Part shown: positions 1 through 7,497 of the stretch, in pieces
How positions within the stretch are numbered: position 1 is the first letter of the stretch
Layout of the letters: each line of letters starts with the position of its first letter
DNA from: DASVWH01 sp036389715
GTDB lineage: Bacteria; Acidobacteriota; Blastocatellia; Pyrinomonadales; Pyrinomonadaceae
Direction: 5' to 3'
Assembly: GCA_036389715.1 (NCBI GenBank)
Contig: DASVWH010000065.1
Span: 1-23,602, forward strand
DNA: 23,602 nucleotides
Position numbers and translations under genes: made by a program
The notes under the pieces: generated by a model
Databases searched by the model: none
Seen by the model: the letters and a program-made list of their open reading frames with translations, nothing else
What the model was told of the DNA's origin: nothing

Positions 1-27
1 TTAAGACTTCAAGACTCTCTTGCTTTT

Positions 28-60
28 ACTGAAAACTGAAAACCGAAAACTGAAAACTGA
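28..60. repeat. Heptanucleotide tandem repeat upstream of rapZ
   Basis: Four consecutive 7-bp units (ACTGAAA, ACTGAAA, ACCGAAA, ACTGAAA) followed by a partial fifth lie directly before the rapZ ATG. They occupy the place where a ribosome binding site would be expected. Short 7-bp tandem repeats between genes are known from cyanobacteria. That this one belongs to a genome-wide family is an inference, supported by similar heptamers at 7335 and 18792. Confidence 0.85.
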
Positions 61-67
61 TTACCTT

Positions 68-1000
68 ATGAGTCATAAAAACCAGGCGGGGGCAGAGAAC
101 GGCGCGCCCGACATTATCATCATCACGGGCTTGAGCGGCTCCGGCATGTCGTCCGCGACGAATGCTTTTGAAGACCTCGGCTACTTCTGCGTGGATAATC
201 TGCCGCTGACGCTGCTGCCGACCTTCGCGCGGCTCGTCATGCCGGGAGAGGACGGCCCGGCGCGCATCGAACGCGCGGCGCTGGTCATCAACATCCGCGA
301 GGGGCAGTTTCTCTCCGTCTTCGATACGGAGCTTGAAGGGTTGCGACGGCAGGACCTGCGCGTCTTCGTCCTCTTTTTCGAGGCTTCGGACGAGGCCCTC
401 CAGCGCCGCTTCAGCGAAACGCGCCGCCCGCACCCGGCCGATGGCGGCGGCGGACTGCTCGAAGCCATCAAGGCCGAGCGCGAGGCGATGGCCCACATCC
501 GCTCGCTGGCCGATTACATCATCGAAACCTCCGAGCACACCGTTCACTCGCTGCGCCGCCTGCTGGTCGAGCGTTTCAGCCCGAACACGGAAGGCACGCC
601 GATGCGCGTGCAAGTCCTGAGCTTCGGGCACAAGTTCGGCAACCCGCCCGACATGGAGCTGATGTTCGACGTGCGGCATCTGCCCAACCCGTACTTCGTG
701 CCGGAGTTGCGCAACCTCTCTGGCCATGACCGCCGCGTCGTCGAATATCTCAAATCGAAACCCGATGTCGAAGAGACGCTGCGCCGTTTCAGCGATCTGC
801 TGGACTACCTTCTGCCGCTTTACAAACGCGAAGGAAAGTCTTATGTCAAGGTCGGCATCGGATGCACGGGCGGGCGGCATCGCTCCGTGATGGTGGCCAA
901 CGCCCTGACGCGCCGCCTGCGCCGGGCAGGCTTCGACGCCCAGGCCGTCCATCGCGACGTGCGCAAGGCCAGGCGCGGCCGGGCAAAGGAGAAACAATGA
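68..1000 (+). CDS. rapZ: RapZ/YvcJ-family nucleotide-binding protein, Walker A lysine replaced by Met
   Basis: 310 residues from ATG 68, slightly longer than the usual 285-290. The N-terminal P-loop domain reads GLSGSGMSS (residues 21-29) followed by the family block FEDLGYFCVDNLP. The RRFSETRRPHP block is present, and the C-terminal domain carries the family signature GCTGGRHRSV. In E. coli RapZ binds glucosamine-6-phosphate through the C-terminal domain and steers GlmZ decay; in Firmicutes YvcJ is a nucleotide-binding protein. The gene opens a PTS operon, an order (rapZ, EIIA, HPr, EI) common in proteobacteria, where hprK often precedes it. The Walker A lysine is methionine at residue 27 (codon 146-148), so nucleotide binding may be altered. 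An in-frame TTG at 20 would run through the heptamer repeat; ATG 68 is preferred because family homology begins just after it. No clear Shine-Dalgarno is visible. Confidence 0.93.
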   Translation: MSHKNQAGAENGAPDIIIITGLSGSGMSSATNAFEDLGYFCVDNLPLTLLPTFARLVMPGEDGPARIERAALVINIREGQFLSVFDTELEGLRRQDLRVFVLFFEASDEALQRRFSETRRPHPADGGGGLLEAIKAEREAMAHIRSLADYIIETSEHTVHSLRRLLVERFSPNTEGTPMRVQVLSFGHKFGNPPDMELMFDVRHLPNPYFVPELRNLSGHDRRVVEYLKSKPDVEETLRRFSDLLDYLLPLYKREGKSYVKVGIGCTGGRHRSVMVANALTRRLRRAGFDAQAVHRDVRKARRGRAKEKQ

Positions 1001-1067
1001 AGAGCCGTGGCCGCGAGCTATGCAGCCGTCCTGTCCGCTCGCGCCGCGTTTTTCGTGAGGCACAGCC

Positions 1068-1526
1068 ATGATGGATAATCCAGAGAAGAGCGACGCGGGG
1101 CAGGCCCCCGCGGGCAGGGTCGCGGGCGTCATCGTCACGCACGGACAGCTGGCGGGCGAACTGCTCGCGGCGGCCGAGATGATCGTCGGCGCGGTCTCAC
1201 ACATCGTCGCCGTCTCAATCGGCTGGCACGACGATGTCGAGGCCGCGCGGGACGAAGTCGAGCGCGCCATGACGCGCGTCTCGGAGGGACAGGGCGTGCT
1301 GCTCATGACGGATATGTTCGGGGGGACGCCGACCAACATCAGCGCGATGTTTCTGGCCGAGGGCGAAGTGGAGGTGGTGACGGGCGTCAACCTGCCGATG
1401 GTGATTAAGCTGGCGAGCCAGAAGGAGGCGGAGTCGCTGGCGGACGTGGCCCGGCGCGTGCGCGACATGGGACGCGAGGGCATCTACCTGGCGGGCGAAC
1501 TGCTCGCGCCGCAGAGTAAAAGCTAG
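1068..1526 (+). CDS. PTS EIIA component, mannose/sorbose type (stand-alone)
   Basis: 152 residues. The EIIA-Man fold is shown by VIVTHGQLAGELL near the N-terminus, whose His25 is the expected phosphorylation site, and by the conserved block TDMFGGTPTNIS. It accepts a phosphate from HPr. No EIIB, EIIC or EIID domain is fused or encoded nearby, so this is a stand-alone regulatory EIIA rather than part of a sugar permease. A GTGAGG ribosome site (1055-1060) lies 7 bases before ATG 1068. A second ATG at 1071 is possible. The first 16 residues are polar and not part of the domain. The stop codon abuts the HPr start, so translation is probably coupled. Its regulatory target cannot be read from the sequence. 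Confidence 0.92.
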   Translation: MMDNPEKSDAGQAPAGRVAGVIVTHGQLAGELLAAAEMIVGAVSHIVAVSIGWHDDVEAARDEVERAMTRVSEGQGVLLMTDMFGGTPTNISAMFLAEGEVEVVTGVNLPMVIKLASQKEAESLADVARRVRDMGREGIYLAGELLAPQSKS

Positions 1527-1802
1527 ATGATCGAGCGTTCTGTGAAGATTACGAATCGTCTGGGGCTGCACGCGCGGGCAGCGGCGCTCCTGGTGCGCAC
1601 GGCGAACCAGTTTCACAGCGTGCTGCGCCTCGAACGCTCCGACGGGACCGCCTCGGCCGACGCCAAGTCTATCTTGAGCGTGCTGATGCTGGCGGCGGCG
1701 CGCGGGACGGAGCTGCGCGCGACGGCCGAAGGCGTTGACGAGGGCGAGGCCATCAGCGCCATCTGCGGGCTCTTCGCGGCCGGATTCGGAGAGAAGCAGT
1801 AG
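1527..1802 (+). CDS. ptsH: PTS phosphocarrier protein HPr
   Basis: 91 residues, the normal length of HPr. The active-site block is RLGLHARAAA, with His15 as the phosphohistidine; the proline that often follows HAR is alanine here, as in several regulatory NPr-type HPrs. The second signature DAKSILSVLML contains Ser48, equivalent to the Ser46 phosphorylated by HPr kinase, so this HPr is probably under HPrK control. An hprK gene may lie just upstream of the window. The ATG directly follows the EIIA stop, and the stop overlaps the enzyme I start by one base (TAGTG), so all three proteins should be made together. It carries phosphate from enzyme I to the EIIA encoded upstream. Confidence 0.95.
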   Translation: MIERSVKITNRLGLHARAAALLVRTANQFHSVLRLERSDGTASADAKSILSVLMLAAARGTELRATAEGVDEGEAISAICGLFAAGFGEKQ

Positions 1803-3601
1803 TGAGCAAGCGCAAGGGGCACACTGTCGAGCAGGAAGAGCGCTGGCGCGGGCTCGGCGTTTCGGAAGGCATCATCGTCGGCCGGGTTCTGCGCATCTAC
1901 AACGGAACGCGCCAGGTCTACCGCGCGACGCTCGACGAAGCGGACGCAGAGCGTGAGATACGGCGGCTGCGGGCTGCCGTGCGGCTGGCACGGCGCCAGC
2001 TGCTGGCCATCAAGGAGCGCGCGGTCAAAGAGCTTGGCCCGGAGCAAGCCTACATCTTCGACGCGCATCTCCTGATGCTCGAAGACCGCAAGCTGCTCGA
2101 CGACGTTGAGCAGTCTATCCAGACGGAGCGGGCCAACGCCGAATGGGCAGTCCGTGTGGCCGCAGACCGCCTGCTGGCCGTCTATGCCGAGATCAAGGAT
2201 GATTACCTGCGCGAGCGCGGCTCGGACATCGAAGACGTGATGCAGCGGATTCTCGTCGCGCTCAGCGGCGAGCAGCCGAGTTATCGCCGCCTGACCGAAG
2301 ACGCCGTCATCGTTGCCGAAGACCTGCTGCCTTCGGCCTTCGCCGAGCTGGATTTCGAGCACGTGCGCGCCATCGCCACCGATGCGGGAGGCTGGACTTC
2401 GCACACGGCCATCATCGCGCGCGGCCTCGGCATCCCGGCCGTCGTCGGCCTGCGCAGCCTTCATCGCCGCGCGCGCACGGGCGACCGGATTATAGTGGAT
2501 GCCGCGGGCGGCGAGGTTATCCTGCATCCTTCAGCTTCCACGCGCGAGCACTACAATTCGCTGACGCCGGGCGCGAATCGGCTGCGTTACCTGGCCGGGG
2601 ATGAGCGCCGGGACCCGGTCTGCACAGTGGACGGAAGAGAGGTCGTGCTGCGTGCGAACATCGAGCTTCCGGCCGAGTACGAAGGTCTGAGCAGGTTCGG
2701 GGCGCGCGGCATCGGTCTTTATCGCTCGGAATTTCTGCTCTCCCAGCGGGGCGCGATGCCCTCCGAAGACGAGCAGTTGAAGGCATACCTGGAGGTCGGG
2801 GAGCTGGCCGGAGAGGATGGCGCGACCGTCAGGCTCTTTGATCTCGGCGGCGATAAGATGGGCGGCGTCCTGGCCGACACGGAGAGGAATCCGGCGCTCG
2901 GCCTGCGCGCGATTCGCTACAGCTTGAGAAACGAAGAGGTGCTCAGGACACAGGCTCGCGCGGTCCTGCGCGCGGCGGCCGAGGCCCGCCTGGACATTGT
3001 CCTCCCGATGATCTCGGACGTGATGGAAGTCAGGCGCGCGCGTCTCATCATCAACGAAGAGCGCGAGCGCCTGGCGGGCGAAGGAAAGGCGCTCGGCCCC
3101 GTCAGGCTCGGCGCGATGATCGAAGTGCCAGCGGCTGTCCTGACGGCCGATAAGCTGGCGCGGGAGGTGGATTTCTTCAGTCTCGGGACGAACGACCTGG
3201 TGCAGTACCTGCTGGCGGTTGACCGCGGCAACGAAGAGGTCGCGGATTGGTTTCGCTCGCTTCATCCGGCCGTGCTGCAAAGCATTCACCTGACGTTAGA
3301 GGCGGCGCAGCGGGCCTCAATTCCGGCGGTGGTCTGCGGCGAAATGGCCGCGACCCCGGCCTATGCAGTGATTCTCGTCGGGCTCGGCGCGACCGAATTG
3401 AGCATGACGCCTTCTTCGATTCCGCGCGTCCGGCGCGCCATCGGCGGAATCAACTATGCAGAGGCGCGTGCGATTGCCGCCGAGTGCCTGGAGGCAGTCA
3501 CGGCCGACGAGGTCGAGGAACTCGTCAGGGTTCGCTTCGCGGGCCGCTGGCCGCATCTTTTCCCGCCGAAAACCTTGCCACTGGCCCGGCATGAAGAGTA
3601 A
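1802..3601 (+). CDS. ptsI: Phosphoenolpyruvate-protein phosphotransferase (PTS enzyme I)
   Basis: 599 residues from a GTG start overlapping the HPr stop. The N-terminal HPr-binding region is followed by the phosphohistidine loop GGWTSHTAIIARGLGIPAVVG (His201). The PEP-binding TIM barrel contains ARGIGLYRSEFLL, FDLGGDK (about 347-352), the EVPAA segment, SLGTNDLVQY and the catalytic cysteine in VVCGEMA (Cys512). All residues needed for autophosphorylation from PEP appear present. There is no N-terminal GAF domain, so it is the PtsI type rather than the nitrogen-PTS PtsP type. The protein is cytoplasmic and feeds phosphate to HPr and then the EIIA. The first 15 residues are a polar extension. 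It is the last gene of the operon. Confidence 0.96.
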   Translation: MSKRKGHTVEQEERWRGLGVSEGIIVGRVLRIYNGTRQVYRATLDEADAEREIRRLRAAVRLARRQLLAIKERAVKELGPEQAYIFDAHLLMLEDRKLLDDVEQSIQTERANAEWAVRVAADRLLAVYAEIKDDYLRERGSDIEDVMQRILVALSGEQPSYRRLTEDAVIVAEDLLPSAFAELDFEHVRAIATDAGGWTSHTAIIARGLGIPAVVGLRSLHRRARTGDRIIVDAAGGEVILHPSASTREHYNSLTPGANRLRYLAGDERRDPVCTVDGREVVLRANIELPAEYEGLSRFGARGIGLYRSEFLLSQRGAMPSEDEQLKAYLEVGELAGEDGATVRLFDLGGDKMGGVLADTERNPALGLRAIRYSLRNEEVLRTQARAVLRAAAEARLDIVLPMISDVMEVRRARLIINEERERLAGEGKALGPVRLGAMIEVPAAVLTADKLAREVDFFSLGTNDLVQYLLAVDRGNEEVADWFRSLHPAVLQSIHLTLEAAQRASIPAVVCGEMAATPAYAVILVGLGATELSMTPSSIPRVRRAIGGINYAEARAIAAECLEAVTADEVEELVRVRFAGRWPHLFPPKTLPLARHEE

Positions 3602-3862
3602 TATTCAGCGGTGGGTTAAACTCCTTCCGTCCCGGAGTTTGGCGCTGTCACGAGGGGTCTCCGGCCGAAGGCCCGAAAGAGTTCCGTGGCGGCTCAGGTG
3701 TTCGGCAAGCTCTAACTATTCTGAATTTCGTGCGGTGCTCGACAGCCAGCCTCTCTTGAGTCGTTGTCGGGCAGCCCGCAAGATGCAAAGTGCCTCCCTG
3801 CGGCCTTTTCCTGTGCGCCGCCGGACTGAAGATATTTCTCTTAGCCATCCGGTGAACAGTTT
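3602..3862 (+). other. Intergenic region between pts operon and envelope block
   Basis: 261 bases without a convincing gene. A perfect 7-bp inverted repeat (AAACTCC at 3618-3624, GGAGTTT at 3634-3640) follows the ptsI stop closely, but no T-run comes after it, so it is at best a weak terminator or RNA hairpin. A small GGCC-GAA-GGCC hairpin lies near 3663. No clear promoter or known riboswitch pattern was recognised. Confidence 0.4.
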
Positions 3863-5995
3863 ATGCGAGATCGGTTCTGTCGAATGAGCGCGAGCCACGG
3901 GCGGCGCAAGCTGGCGGGCAGGCTCTGCCTGGCGCTCGCCATGTCTGCGCTGCTTGTTGGCGGCTTCTTCTTCCTGCCGAACTCGGGAAGCAGGGCCGCC
4001 GCGAAACCGCTGCACCTGGTGCGGCTCAACATCGTGTCGGACTCCGGCCTCGTGCGGATAGAGGTCACGGCCGACGGGTCGTTTGACGACGCGGTCGTTG
4101 ACCATTTCTCGCGCGGGCGTGAATCGGTGATCCGTGTTCACGGCGCGCGTTCGCTGCTGCGCGCCAGTTATACGATAGACGAGGCGGTGGCCAGCGGCGT
4201 GCGCACCGTCACGGGCGAGCGTGACGGCGAGCCCTTCGTTGACCTGATTATCACGCTCGGCAGCGGCGCATCCATCGCGCAGAAGGTCAACTTCAACCGG
4301 CTGGTGATCGGCGTCGCCTCGGATTTCGCGCGGCTGCGACGGCGGACAGCGCCCGGCTCCGCAGAGCTTGCGAAGACGCGCCGCGAATCGCCGCCTGCAC
4401 GCCCGGCCGCCGCTCCCGCTTCATCCGCGCCGGAAGCAACGCTGGCCGCGCCCGCCGCGCCCGGCCCGGCCAACGCCTTTGCGGGCGGTAATACGGTCGC
4501 GGCCGCTGGCTCTTCAATCAACGTCGCAGCGCCCGCACTGCTGACCGCTTCGGCGCAGCCTCCGACGGTCGGGACTGCCGGGCGCAGCGCTCATGGGGCC
4601 GAGAAATTCCAGCTCGCACACTTTAACCCGAAGGGCTTCCTGCCGATCTTTTTCCAGCCGCAGAACAGCGTGCTCGGCACCTCGCAGCCCTCGCTCGTCT
4701 CTTTTATCCCGATGGCGATTGACCCTCCCGGCGCGAAGCGCGGCGTCTGGATTCCGGGGACGACCACTTCCGAACAGGACGAGATCGGGGGCCGTGTGCT
4801 CGGGGCCGGTTTCTTTCGCCCCTCGTTTCTGCTCGGCGCGACTTACGACGATAACTTCTTCTATCGCTCCGCGACGGGACGCAGCCTCGGCATCTTCACT
4901 CTCGCGCCGCGCCTCGAATACGAGATACCCGGACGCGAGCGGGCCATGCGCATCGCTTATGAAACGCAGCTGCGGCGGCTCTCGAACGGGAACTGGGCCA
5001 ACGGTCAGGCGCTGGACTTCGATTCGCGGCTCGACCTGACGCCCTTTCTGCGCGTCTCGCTGCGCGACCATTTCGCGCGCTCGCCGCTGGACCCGCGCGA
5101 GTACGACCCGGCGGGCGAGGTCTACATCGTCGGCGATACCTTCAACCGCAACGACGTGGGCGCGCGCATCGAGTACAGCTTGAGCGAGCGCAGCCGCATC
5201 GCGCTCGACGCCGGTTACAACCTCGTGCGCTGGAGCCAAGACCATATCGCGGCCGCGCCCCTCTTCATCAATTATGACGAGCTCTCTTCGACCGTCTCTT
5301 ACGAGCGCGATATCGCGGAGGAGACGACCGGGGTGGCCTCCTTCACTTTCGCCAACACGGACACGTCCGCGCCGCTGCGCCCGCAGTTCGACAACCTGAA
5401 CAATAACAGGCGCTATGCCTTCGAGATCGGCGGGCGCACGCAGGTCACGGAGACGAGCGGGATGGCCTTCAGGGTCGGCTACGAGCGCAGCCTTTTCCAG
5501 CACGCGCACGAGGGAAACGACTTTAACAGCCTGACCTTCGACCTCCTCTTCCGCCGCGATTTGAACCAAAATACAAATTTTGAGCTGGCGGCTCTGCGAA
5601 AAACGCAGGTTTCGGCGTTTAATCTAGAGGGAGGCAACGCGCGGCTGGTCTCGACCGGAGTGGCCGCACGTCTTGAAAATTCGCCGTGGGAGCCGCTGAA
5701 GTTGGGCTTAAGCCTTAACTATCAACGTTTAGGCTTCCCCGTGGCCATCACGGCGGACTCGACCGCGAGCGGCGGCGTCTTCGTCGGAGACTTCCTGGGC
5801 GAGCTGCGGACCGACCACCTCTATGGTTTTTCTTTGGAGGCTGGCTATCGTCTGAGCGATCTTTTGAGGTCGCGGCTCGCGTATAGATTTGCGCGCAGGG
5901 ATTCGACCATCCCTGTCTTTACTTTTAACCGGCATATCGTTTCGCTGATTTTCGAGCTCGGACGACGCAACGAAGTCCGTGGCAGGCCGTTCTAA
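3863..5995 (+). CDS. AMIN-like domain fused to outer-membrane beta-barrel, probable polysaccharide-export partner
   Basis: 710 residues. A basic N-terminus and hydrophobic run (LCLALAMSALLVGGFFFLP, about 21-39) form a signal peptide. Residues about 48-155 resemble an AMIN domain, alternating strands with VRIEVTADG and a VIRVHGA motif; AMIN domains bind peptidoglycan or place proteins in the envelope. An Ala/Pro-rich linker follows (about 165-245). The rest (about 310-710) is a run of amphipathic strands such as FLLGATYDDNFFYR and ALDAGYNLVRW, ending in a C-terminal phenylalanine, as expected of BamA-inserted barrels. It is followed 88 bases later by a Wza-like export gene, suggesting a role in exopolysaccharide export. 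ATG 3884 is an alternative start giving a more standard signal peptide. Neither start has a strong ribosome site. The exact function is unknown. Confidence 0.75.
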   Translation: MRDRFCRMSASHGRRKLAGRLCLALAMSALLVGGFFFLPNSGSRAAAKPLHLVRLNIVSDSGLVRIEVTADGSFDDAVVDHFSRGRESVIRVHGARSLLRASYTIDEAVASGVRTVTGERDGEPFVDLIITLGSGASIAQKVNFNRLVIGVASDFARLRRRTAPGSAELAKTRRESPPARPAAAPASSAPEATLAAPAAPGPANAFAGGNTVAAAGSSINVAAPALLTASAQPPTVGTAGRSAHGAEKFQLAHFNPKGFLPIFFQPQNSVLGTSQPSLVSFIPMAIDPPGAKRGVWIPGTTTSEQDEIGGRVLGAGFFRPSFLLGATYDDNFFYRSATGRSLGIFTLAPRLEYEIPGRERAMRIAYETQLRRLSNGNWANGQALDFDSRLDLTPFLRVSLRDHFARSPLDPREYDPAGEVYIVGDTFNRNDVGARIEYSLSERSRIALDAGYNLVRWSQDHIAAAPLFINYDELSSTVSYERDIAEETTGVASFTFANTDTSAPLRPQFDNLNNNRRYAFEIGGRTQVTETSGMAFRVGYERSLFQHAHEGNDFNSLTFDLLFRRDLNQNTNFELAALRKTQVSAFNLEGGNARLVSTGVAARLENSPWEPLKLGLSLNYQRLGFPVAITADSTASGGVFVGDFLGELRTDHLYGFSLEAGYRLSDLLRSRLAYRFARRDSTIPVFTFNRHIVSLIFELGRRNEVRGRPF

Positions 5996-6083
5996 GCGGG
6001 GCGAAACTTACAGCGCGATGAGCTCCACCATTGCCCGGCGGCGCTCCTTGCTTTCACACTTGGGCTGAGAATTTGAGTGCATT

Positions 6084-7244
6084 ATGAAGAAAGTTTTAGC
6101 TGTTCTGGTAGTCGTATTGGCCATTAGCGTGCAGGCGGCGGCCGCCGCCCGGTCGCAGACCAAAGAGTCCGGGGCCGTCCCCGCGGGCGAAAAGGTCGGC
6201 AATACCGCGCCCGCCAACAGCGGCAGCCAGCCGCCCGCCAAAAGCACGGCCGAAGAGCCGCCGAAGACCAAGGAATCCGGCAAGTCCGCCGCTAACTCCA
6301 AGGAAGAGAAGGAAAAAGAGCCAGCCAAGCCTGCCGGTTCACCCGTCACCGCTTCGGCCGCGCCGCTCAACGCCGCGGGCGGCAATGCTGCCACGACCGA
6401 CGCACCGGCGAAAACCATGACGAGCGTTCCGAGCGGCGCGACGGCCGAAGAGCCCGCCGCGAAGAGCAGCGCCCCGGCCACCACGCCCGTCGCGCCTGCG
6501 CGCCCGCTGACGGAGATTTACCGCGTCGGCGCGGGCGACGTGCTAGACATCCGGCTGCTCAATGCGGCGACGCGTGAATCCAGCCTCTTCACGGTCATGG
6601 CGGACGGGCTGCTGGAATACCCCCTGGCCGGAGAGCCTTTCCCGGTCGCGGGCCTGACCACCGAAGAGATAGACGCCCGCCTGACCTCGAAGATCAAGCT
6701 CTACGAGAAGCCGCAGCTGGTCGTCAGCGTCCGCGAATATGCGAGCCATAACGTCATCGTCACGGGCTTGGTCAACGATCCCGGCACGAAGATTCTGCGC
6801 CGCGAAGCCATGCCGCTCTACGTCGTCCTGGCCGAAGCACAGTTGAAGCCAGAAGCCGGGCGCGCAACCATCGTCCGCGCCGACGGCCAGACCCTGACGA
6901 TTAACCTCGCGGACTCGACCGCGACGACGACGCTCGTTCATCCGGGCGATGTCCTGACGCTCTCGGCGCTGCCACCGGCCCCGCCGCAGTTCTTCTACAT
7001 CGGCGGCCAGGTGGCTTCGCCCGGGCAGAAAGATTTTCACACCGGGCTGACGCTGACGCAGGCCGTGCTGGCCTCCGGCGGCGTGACGCGTTTTGCGAGC
7101 GGCAAGGTCAGGGTCTCGCGCCAGGGCGCGGACGGGCGTCTGGTCTCGACCGAGTACAATCTGAAGCAGATCGAGGCGGGAAAGATTCCCGACCCGCAGC
7201 TCCAGCCCGGCGACCGCCTGGAAATCACGCGCGGTACCTGGTAG
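6084..7244 (+). CDS. Polysaccharide biosynthesis/export protein (Wza-like, Poly_export plus SLBB), no lipobox
   Basis: 386 residues. The signal peptide is MKKVLAVLVVVLAISVQAAA. A low-complexity Ala/Lys/Glu/Pro linker runs from about 23 to 140. From residue 142 the family pattern appears: YRVGAGDVLDIRLLN, DGLLEYPLAGEPFPVAGLT, TEEIDARLTSKI and PQLVVSVREYASHNVIVTG, which is the Poly_export domain running into a first SLBB repeat. A second SLBB-type segment has FYIGGQVASPGQKDF and GLTLTQAVLASGG. It ends in LQPGDRLEITRG. Such proteins form the periplasmic and outer-membrane channel for capsule or exopolysaccharide. No cysteine is seen anywhere, so unlike Wza it cannot be a lipoprotein and may rely on the adjacent barrel protein for the outer-membrane pore. 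No Wzc, Wzx, Wzy or glycosyltransferase lies in the window. Confidence 0.88.
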   Translation: MKKVLAVLVVVLAISVQAAAAARSQTKESGAVPAGEKVGNTAPANSGSQPPAKSTAEEPPKTKESGKSAANSKEEKEKEPAKPAGSPVTASAAPLNAAGGNAATTDAPAKTMTSVPSGATAEEPAAKSSAPATTPVAPARPLTEIYRVGAGDVLDIRLLNAATRESSLFTVMADGLLEYPLAGEPFPVAGLTTEEIDARLTSKIKLYEKPQLVVSVREYASHNVIVTGLVNDPGTKILRREAMPLYVVLAEAQLKPEAGRATIVRADGQTLTINLADSTATTTLVHPGDVLTLSALPPAPPQFFYIGGQVASPGQKDFHTGLTLTQAVLASGGVTRFASGKVRVSRQGADGRLVSTEYNLKQIEAGKIPDPQLQPGDRLEITRGTW

Positions 7245-7334
7245 GAACGAAAGCCCGTCAATCGTCAACCGGTCGGGAGCCGCCGGAAAAAGAGAGGCCG
7301 CGGCTCCGGCTGAAAGCAGTTGCTTTACCTCTTC

Positions 7335-7360
7335 ACGATTTGCGATTTACGATTTACGAG
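7335..7360. repeat. Heptanucleotide tandem repeat (ACGATTT type)
   Basis: Three 7-bp units (ACGATTT, GCGATTT, ACGATTT) and a partial fourth (ACGAG) lie in the 253-base gap before the TPR/DUF11-like gene. The repeat overlaps the position expected for the -35 box of the promoter candidate at 7370. The rest of the gap (7245-7497) holds no gene. Confidence 0.8.
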
Positions 7361-7375
7361 CTTTAAAGGTATTAT
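7347..7375 (+). promoter_or_regulatory. Possible promoter of the TPR/DUF11-like gene
   Basis: The -10 candidate TATTAT (7370-7375) is preceded at 17 bases by a weak TTACGA (7347-7352) that lies inside the heptamer repeat. Transcription would begin near 7382 and give a leader of about 115 bases. This is the most AT-rich stretch nearby, but the -35 match is poor. Confidence 0.4.
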
Positions 7376-7497
7376 GCTGCTCGTTTAGGTTTGGTGCCCT
7401 CAGTCGGCGGACACGGCCTTCGAGTTTGCCGCGCGAAATTTTAACTGAAAAATTTGCACCAAGATTATTGCCCCCAGCCTGCCGGAGGTTTACTGCC

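Noticed and set aside
26..1483. Long minus-strand open frame opposite rapZ and EIIA
   Set aside because: It is the antisense of two well-recognised genes, has no recognisable motif, and long antisense frames are expected in GC-rich DNA.
1613..3289. Two long minus-strand frames opposite HPr and enzyme I
   Set aside because: The plus strand encodes intact PTS proteins with all catalytic residues; the antisense translations show no family features.
3602..3862. Possible riboswitch leader
   Set aside because: A GATGCAAAGTGCC stretch faintly recalls the cyclic-di-GMP-I core, but the other conserved parts and helices could not be found.
4514..5569. Minus-strand frame opposite the beta-barrel gene
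   Set aside because: The plus-strand product has a signal peptide, barrel strands and a terminal Phe; the antisense product has low-complexity Arg/Ala/Glu content only.
6034..6055. GGCGGCGCTCCTTGCTT as a sigma54 promoter before the export gene
   Set aside because: The spacing between GG and GC elements is 11 or 8 instead of 10.
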